A stretch of 64,000 nucleotides of DNA from Paulinella micropora. Taxonomy: Eukaryota; Cercozoa; Imbricatea; Euglyphida. Under the pieces are notes generated by a model that was given only the letters and a program-made list of their open reading frames with translations, was not told the DNA's origin and did no database searches. Where the stretch lies: assembly GCA_009731375.1 (NCBI GenBank), contig BJOX01000355.1:382139-446138 (forward strand). The letters run 5' to 3'. Made by a program: the position numbers and the translations under genes. Below, one piece after another: positions 45,815-64,000 of the stretch; the stretch's first letter is position 1; every line of letters begins with the position of its first letter.

Positions 45815-46137
45815 CTTAGGAAGATAGCAAGATGATGGGATTAATACAACCGGTAAATACGTTAGTTACTGATCATAGTTCATAGTGTGTGTGGAAAAAA
45901 TAATAATTACTGGTGTGGGTGGCACTGTGGTGGCGTAAATGCAAATATGTCACGTAAGGACACCTGAAATTGTCTGAGAGAACTGCATCAACTGTTTCGG
46001 TTGTTTGGCGGGCTTTTGTCTGTATTGATTGATTTTCCTATTAAAGGACGTTTGGAGCAGGTTTATAAGTCAACCGGGGACGCCTGGGAGACGTCAAACC
46101 GGCTTCTAATATCGATAATACTGTTCAACTTCTTCAG
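45815..46137 (+). repeat. Element C 3' LTR
   Basis: 323 bp, preceded by AAGGGGGAG and followed by the CCAAC target duplication at 46138-46142. Confidence 0.88.
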
Positions 46138-46142
46138 CCAAC

Positions 46143-46929
46143 ATGTATGTATCCAACAAACTAACAATCCAGATTACTGGAGAATCTCAGTCCCTCCGAC
46201 TGTTGTGAAACCACTGTGACCCTTTCACACAGAAGGCTGCCCACACGTGTTCGGCCACCTGTCTTTCCCGGGGGCCTTTTGACGGTTCCGGTCCTCGGAA
46301 TCGGTTCACTTTCAATTGGGAGTTAAGCGTCGTATATACTGATTGCAAGGACACTTGTGGCTCGGATACAGTAGTTTCCGGAGCCAACACGTGGGCGCAG
46401 ATGAGGCCTGTCAAAAGTCCTTATCGGTTTACGAATACTTATTAAAACACCCTCCATAACAGTAACAACTACTAACGGATAATTAAGTAATAGTGGACAT
46501 AACTGAGGAGAAAGGGTCTAGTTAATGTCCAATTGAACAAACCGTCCGATACTAGAAAATAAGGTACTTTTTACCGGCTATTATCAAGGGGGTGATGCCT
46601 ACAAAAGGAAACATTATCGATAGGTCGAAATGGGCAATGGCTTGCAATTTCCGTTCCGAAACCTGAAAATAAGCATTTGTACCGATATTTGGCTACGTTT
46701 TCTCACTGGCAGACTGACTTGAAAATACCCAAACTGCTACAAGTGAAAAGCTTACCAACTCGAAATCTTCAAGTTACTTCGCAGAATTTGCATGGTTTCG
46801 CAAGGGACAAACAGTCTGTCAAGAAAGGATACTGAATAAACTGGAATCGACCGATCCGGAGTCTTTTGGTAACTTCCCGGACCTCGGAAATATTTTGAGG
46901 TCAATTGACAGCTCCGTCTGTATTCAATT
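46143..46929. other. Unique spacer, right flank of element C
   Basis: Should be the continuation of the target sequence ending at 21547. No coding region recognised; ordinary complexity. Confidence 0.45.
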
Positions 46930-47808
46930 GATTGCAGGTTGGTTATTTCCTCACTGGAGGCTAGTCAAGACTTACAGTAGGCGAACATAAGTAAAAACGG
47001 GGGCGAACAAAGAGAGAAAATAGCAGACTACAGTAATAATTTTTGGGGGGAGGGGGGGGAGGGATGAAAAAGAAAAAGCAGAATTCAGAGGAAACGAAAG
47101 GGGGATGAACAGAAGAAGGGGGAAAAGAGGAAAGATAATCAAAGGGAACGCTTCCCACTCATCCCTTCGAGTGGAAAGATTTTCTTATTAAAAGTGCTTG
47201 CGTAAACATATTTGCGTAAGTAATATGCTTTTGCCCCAATTGAACGACCTCTAGTGACTAAGAATATTTGCCTTTCGTGTAGATGAAAGGGAGAGTAATA
47301 AGCGAACATAAGTGAAAATACGAAGGAAATCATTGAAGAATAAAAGAGAACTACATGGAGAAACGGGTGAGAAAAAAGCAAGGCTGATATATGCAACGCA
47401 AGGATACTCACATCATGGTGCGATGGAAATCCCTCCATGGCAGAATATCTCTAACTATTTCCCTGAACATCCAAAAAACGCAAAGCGGATGAAGTCTGGG
47501 TTCTTCTTGACTGCCTCGGCGAAGGTTTCCAACGTGAGGACCACGATTTCCTTGTCGCTCTGGACTGCTCCATCCTTCTTCCCGCCTACTTCCCCACCTG
47601 CCCCCACGCTGCCAGCCGCCTCCTCCTTGCCCTCCGCGCTTGTGCCAGCAGCAGCCTCGGCTGCTGACTGCTGCCCGGCCTGTCCCTCCCCGCTTTTTTC
47701 TTCTGGGGTGCAGCCTGCCACCGCTGCTGCTGCTGGCAAGCTCGACGTAGCCTGCTGACTGGCCACCACCCCTGGCGAGAACACCTGGCAGCAGCAGCCA
47801 AGCAGAGT

Positions 47809-47865
<57 letters not shown>

Positions 47866-48190
47866 TATGGCCACGCACAGACAAACCTTTCTCCAAATCA
47901 TGATACATACAGGCGTTAAAGTTTCCATCACAGGAGAGCTCTTTGAATGTTGCATCTTGCTTCCGAATCATGAATTGCATTTGACCAAACTTTCGTACTT
48001 AATTCATCACTTTCATCGTGCATGGTGTTTGAACAACCATTTGTACATAATTCATTTATTTCAGATTACAAATAATGGATAGCTTATTGTTTTCCGCGAG
48101 CACGGGAGCAGATTCCACCGGAAACTAGCAAGCAGACAAACTTGGAGAAAGCTCAGATAAGCAGGGAAAGATCTACAGGAGGGGCAGAAG
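46930..48190. repeat. Segmental duplication, copy 2
   Basis: Matches 13315-15112 without its 544-base insertion. Includes the CT/CA microsatellite at 47815-47864. It runs into a GATA array at the same base as copy 1. Confidence 0.85.
47480..47751 (-). pseudogene. Protein disulfide isomerase-like exon fragment, copy 2
   Basis: Same 272-base frame and putative splice sites as copy 1; the motif reads KEIVVLTLETFAEAVKKNPD (Glu for Lys). The frame is preserved in both copies. No active-site exon nearby. Confidence 0.4.
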
Positions 48191-48300
48191 ATAGATAGAT
48201 AGATAGAAGATAGATAGATAGATAGATACATAGAAAGATAGATAGACAGATAGATAGTTAGGTAATTAGATAAATAGATAGATAGATAGATAGATAGATA

Positions 48301-49089
48301 GATGAGATATCGCAAAAGGAATGTAGTTCTTGCAAAGGAACGCAGTTTCACATCAAACAGCAATTTGTGTACTGTGCATGTGTCCGGGATGGGAATCACG
48401 GGTAGACTGTGTTCTGGAAAAAAGAAGAGGAGGTAGGTCGTTGAAGGAAAAAAGAAGAGGAGGTAGGTCGTTGAAGCAAAAGTCAATCTAGGAATGGAGA
48501 GTGGGGAGGATAAGGAAGAAGAGAAAGAAAAGGAAGCCGTTAGTCCAAGTGTTTTGAGCACCGTAAGCTTGCGCAAGCTATAATGATGACATTGTATAAG
48601 GCCTAAACCCCCGAAGGGACCTAGCCCGGGCTATGCAACACTGGACGGCTATGACGGAATGCAGTCACCGATACTGACTAAAGGAAGATTAGTCCAATTT
48701 TTGACTGCACAGGAGCGATAAATCACAAAAGAGCAACGAACGCAGGACGATAGCTTGAAGCAAAGGGATTCGGATTGGGGATGGGAAAAACCCAAGGCGC
48801 GTAAACATCGATGAACAGAGAACGATACCATGCCGCGAGCCCCGCATTCGATTGATCGAAGGTGGTAGGTCCATCCGTTGTCCTCGATCTGAGATTTAAG
48901 CACACTGTATCGGCTGGTCTTGTAAGCTCGTGCGTCAAGGATGTTTTCCTCGACCGGGCACGTGAGCTCGATCAGTATACACTTCTTGGCAGACAATGAC
49001 CAGACAACAATATCGGGGCGGAGGTCAGTGACACAGATGTGGACAGGAAAGGCTTGCTCAGAACCGGTGTATTGGGTTTGGAGCTGCCA

Positions 49090-49090
<1 letters not shown>
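48301..49090 (-). mobile_element. 5'-truncated non-LTR element (family 1), copy A
   Basis: Minus-strand end of an element, bounded on both sides by GATA arrays. It encodes the C-terminal nuclease-like domain (about 48649-49090): RPDIVVWS, CILIELTCPVEENILDARAY, LKSQIEDNGW, IECGARGMVSFSVHR. Its 3' region has the AGCTTGCGCAAGCT palindrome, a 28-base tandem duplication (GAGGAGGTAGGTCGTTGAAG, about 48425-48475) and the terminus GATATCTCATC. Confidence 0.8.
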
Positions 49091-49127
<37 letters not shown>

Positions 49128-49536
49128 GGATAGATAATTAGATAATTAGATAGATAGATAGATAGATAGATTAGATAGATAGACAGATAGATAGATAGAT
49201 AGACAGATAGATAGATAGATAGACAGATAGATAGATAGATAGATAGATAGGTAGGTAGGTAGAGGGAAAGTGTACCTTGTCTAAGAGTTGCTCCAAACTT
49301 GTCTGGAACTAACACGAACAGGACAATCCTTCAAGCTTTTTGGCTATGTCATGGATGCATAGAATAGAAAGTGGGTAGATGGATAGAATGGTAGGTGGGT
49401 ACTAACACGGACAGATCGATAGATAGAAACGTAGGTGGGTAGATAGATAGATAGATAGATAGATCGATGGATGGATGAACAGATAGATAGATAGATAGAT
49501 GGATAGATAGATAGATAGATAGATAGATATAGATAG

Positions 49537-49567
<31 letters not shown>

Positions 49568-49676
49568 GATAGATAGATAGATCGATGGATGGATATATAG
49601 ATAGATAGATGGATAGATGGATAGACGGATAGATAGATAGATAGATAGATAGATACATGCGTGCATCTATCTATCC

Positions 49677-49764
<88 letters not shown>
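49091..49764. repeat. (GATA)n then (TATC)n array between inverted elements
   Basis: GATA units to about 49655, switching to TATC units to 49764, with a short unique interruption at 49262-49350. The strand switch coincides with the change in orientation of the flanking elements. Confidence 0.92.
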
Positions 49765-49766
<2 letters not shown>

Positions 49767-50673
49767 TGAAGCTCCCCTTCAAAAACACATCGAGAGCCAT
49801 AACAAACGCTCCCCTATAGACCAAAATGAATCAAAGTCTATGTTTGTGAAAGAGGGCGAGCAGAAGCCTAAGAGACAGTCATTTCATCGACCATCCCTGC
49901 TTGACACTGCAAACGATTGGCAACTCCAAACCCAATACACCGGTTCTGAGCAAGCCTTTCCTGTCCACATTTGTGTCACTGACCTCCGCCCCGATATCGT
50001 TGTCTGGTCACTGTCTACCAAGATATGTATTCTGATCGAGCTAACGTGCCCGGTCGAGGAAAACATCCTTGACGCACGAGCCTACAAGACCAACCGATAC
50101 AACAAGCTCAAATCTCAAATCGAGGACAACGGATGGACCTGCCACCTTCGACCAATCGAATGCGGGGCTCGCGGCATGGTATCGTTCTCTGTTCATCGAT
50201 GTTTCCGCGCCTTGGGTTTTTCCCATCCCCAATCCAAATCCCTTTGCTTCAAGCTATCCTCCTGCGTAGCTCGTTGCTCTTTTGCGATTTATCGCTCCTG
50301 TGCAGTCAAAAATTGGACTAATCTTCCTCTAGTCCGTATTGGTGACTGCATTCCATCATAGCCGTCCAGTGTTGCATAGCCCGGGCTAGGTCCCTGCGGG
50401 GGTTTAGGCCTCATACAATGTCATCATTGTAGCTTGCGCAAGCTTACGGTGCTCAAAACACTTGGACTAACGGCTTCCTTTTCTTTCTCTTCTTCCTTAT
50501 CCTCCCACTCTCCATTCCTAGATTGCCTTTTTCTTCAACGTCCTTCCTCCTCTTCTTTTTCCAGAACACAGTCTACCCGTGATTCCCATCCCGGACACAT
50601 GCACAGTACACAAATTATTGTTTGATGTGAAACTGCGTTCCTTTGCAAGGACTACATTCCTTTGCGACATCTC

Positions 50674-50676
<3 letters not shown>
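49765..50676 (+). mobile_element. 5'-truncated non-LTR element (family 1), copy B
   Basis: Plus-strand copy, about 135 bases longer at the 5' end than copy A. The frame to the stop at 50361 reads KPKRQSFHRPSLLDTANDW, then the nuclease-like core: RPDIVVWSLS, ICILIELTCPVE, ARAYKTNRYNKLKSQIEDNG, IECGARGM. This arrangement (RPD...ELT...K...GARG) is a recurrent C-terminal domain of LINE-type polyproteins and fits a PD-(D/E)XK-like fold. The 3' untranslated region follows, then GACATCTCATC and (TATC)n. Confidence 0.8.
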
Positions 50677-50761
<85 letters not shown>

Positions 50762-50762
50762 G
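50677..50762. repeat. (TATC)n tail
   Basis: Perfect (TATC)n directly after copy B. Confidence 0.95.
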
Positions 50763-50966
50763 TATGTCGGTAGAGCGCTCACCTCGAGCTCGTGCAAGTA
50801 GATGGACAGCTTAGTCCAGCATGCCCACTTACCTACTTGCCTACCTTCCAACCTACCGACCTACCTACCTACCTACCTTTCTGTCTGTCGGTAGCGCACT
50901 CACCTCGGTTGAACGCGAGTAGATAAACAGCATAGTCCATGCATACCTACCTAGCTTCCTACCTAC

Positions 50967-63794
<12,828 letters not shown>

Positions 63795-63882
63795 CTGTGT
63801 ATGCATGTATTTGTGTATGTATGTATATACGTAAATATGTACGTATGTATGTATGTATGTATGTATGTACATATGTACGTAT

Positions 63883-63926
63883 GGAAAGATGAGCACTGGG
63901 GGAAAGCGCGTGTCCTTGATCCGCGT
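63883..63926 (-). pseudogene. Partial duplicate of LPCAT exon 63726-63794
   Basis: Minus: acceptor CCACAG, then ATCAAGGACACGCGCTTTCC up to CTCATCTTTCC, where an (ATGT)n array begins. The real exon follows on the other side of the array. About six differences. Confidence 0.82.
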
Positions 63927-64000
63927 CTGTGGTATTTATGTATGTATGTATGTACGTGTGTACGTAGGAACGTATATTTATGTTGTGTTTGTTTGTTGCT

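Larger units (their letters stand above)
21548..46137 (+). mobile_element. Copia LTR retrotransposon C, host of two nested elements
   Basis: Two near-identical LTRs (21548-21863, 316 bp; 45815-46137, 323 bp) begin CTTAGGAAGATAG and end CTTCTTCAG. They are flanked by the perfect 5-base duplication CCAAC (21543-21547 and 46138-46142). A polypurine tract AAGGGGGAG (45806-45814) precedes the 3' LTR. A primer-site-like GGTTGTGAGC follows the 5' LTR. The coding order gag, protease, integrase, RT, RNase H is that of Ty1/copia. Removing elements B and A leaves about 9.1 kb. Several frameshifts show it is inactive. Confidence 0.9.

Overview
The window is nuclear DNA of a eukaryote, probably a protist or alga; I cannot name the species. 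It carries spliced eukaryotic genes (an ASC-1/TRIP4-type protein and an LPCAT-type acyltransferase with EF-hands), three Ty1/copia LTR retrotransposons, non-LTR elements with C-terminal nuclease-like domains, a Tc1/mariner remnant and a very heavy load of simple repeats. There are no bacterial-style operons. Five runs of N mark assembly gaps (996-1259, 2523-2767, 6298-6856, 41940-41949, 52047-52056).

Layout. 1-7500 is almost pure microsatellite (CT, AGT, AAGC, ATGT). 7618-10257 is the TRIP4-like gene on +, with tetranucleotide-repeat introns. 10735-11705 is trinucleotide repeat. 11700-16400 is mixed: an LTR remnant, a segmental duplication carrying a PDI-like exon, and short retroelements embedded in GATA arrays. 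16379-21547 is a decayed non-LTR element on + with the unusual order RNase H, reverse transcriptase, zinc knuckle, nuclease-like domain. 21548-46137 is one copia element (C) with clean target-site duplications. It has been split twice: by a reverse-strand copia element (B, 28323-34606) inside its integrase, and by a third copia element (A, 36605-45757) just after its pol. 46930-48190 is the second copy of the segmental duplication. 48301-50676 holds two inverted, 5'-truncated non-LTR ends separated by a GATA array.

50967-63794 (minus strand) is an LPCAT-like gene in at least 13, probably 14, small exons. I reconstructed it exon by exon from splice phase and family motifs: PlsC block III, then the PVQP block, then two canonical EF-hands and a third EF-hand-like loop. 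Its 5' end lies beyond base 64000. Its introns hold hexanucleotide and tetranucleotide arrays, a mariner element and MITE, other retroelements, and a small opposite-strand gene (56098-56855).

Most notable: several LPCAT exons have a partial copy of their 5' end, usually with its own AG acceptor, on the far side of the intronic microsatellite. In one case the acceptor/exon-start junction is amplified into a roughly 35-bp minisatellite. Several retroelement families sit with (TATC)n on both sides, as if tetranucleotide arrays are their landing sites. Element A carries five tandem leader hairpins with an invariant loop and covarying stems. All sequence was read by eye; no search or folding program was run.
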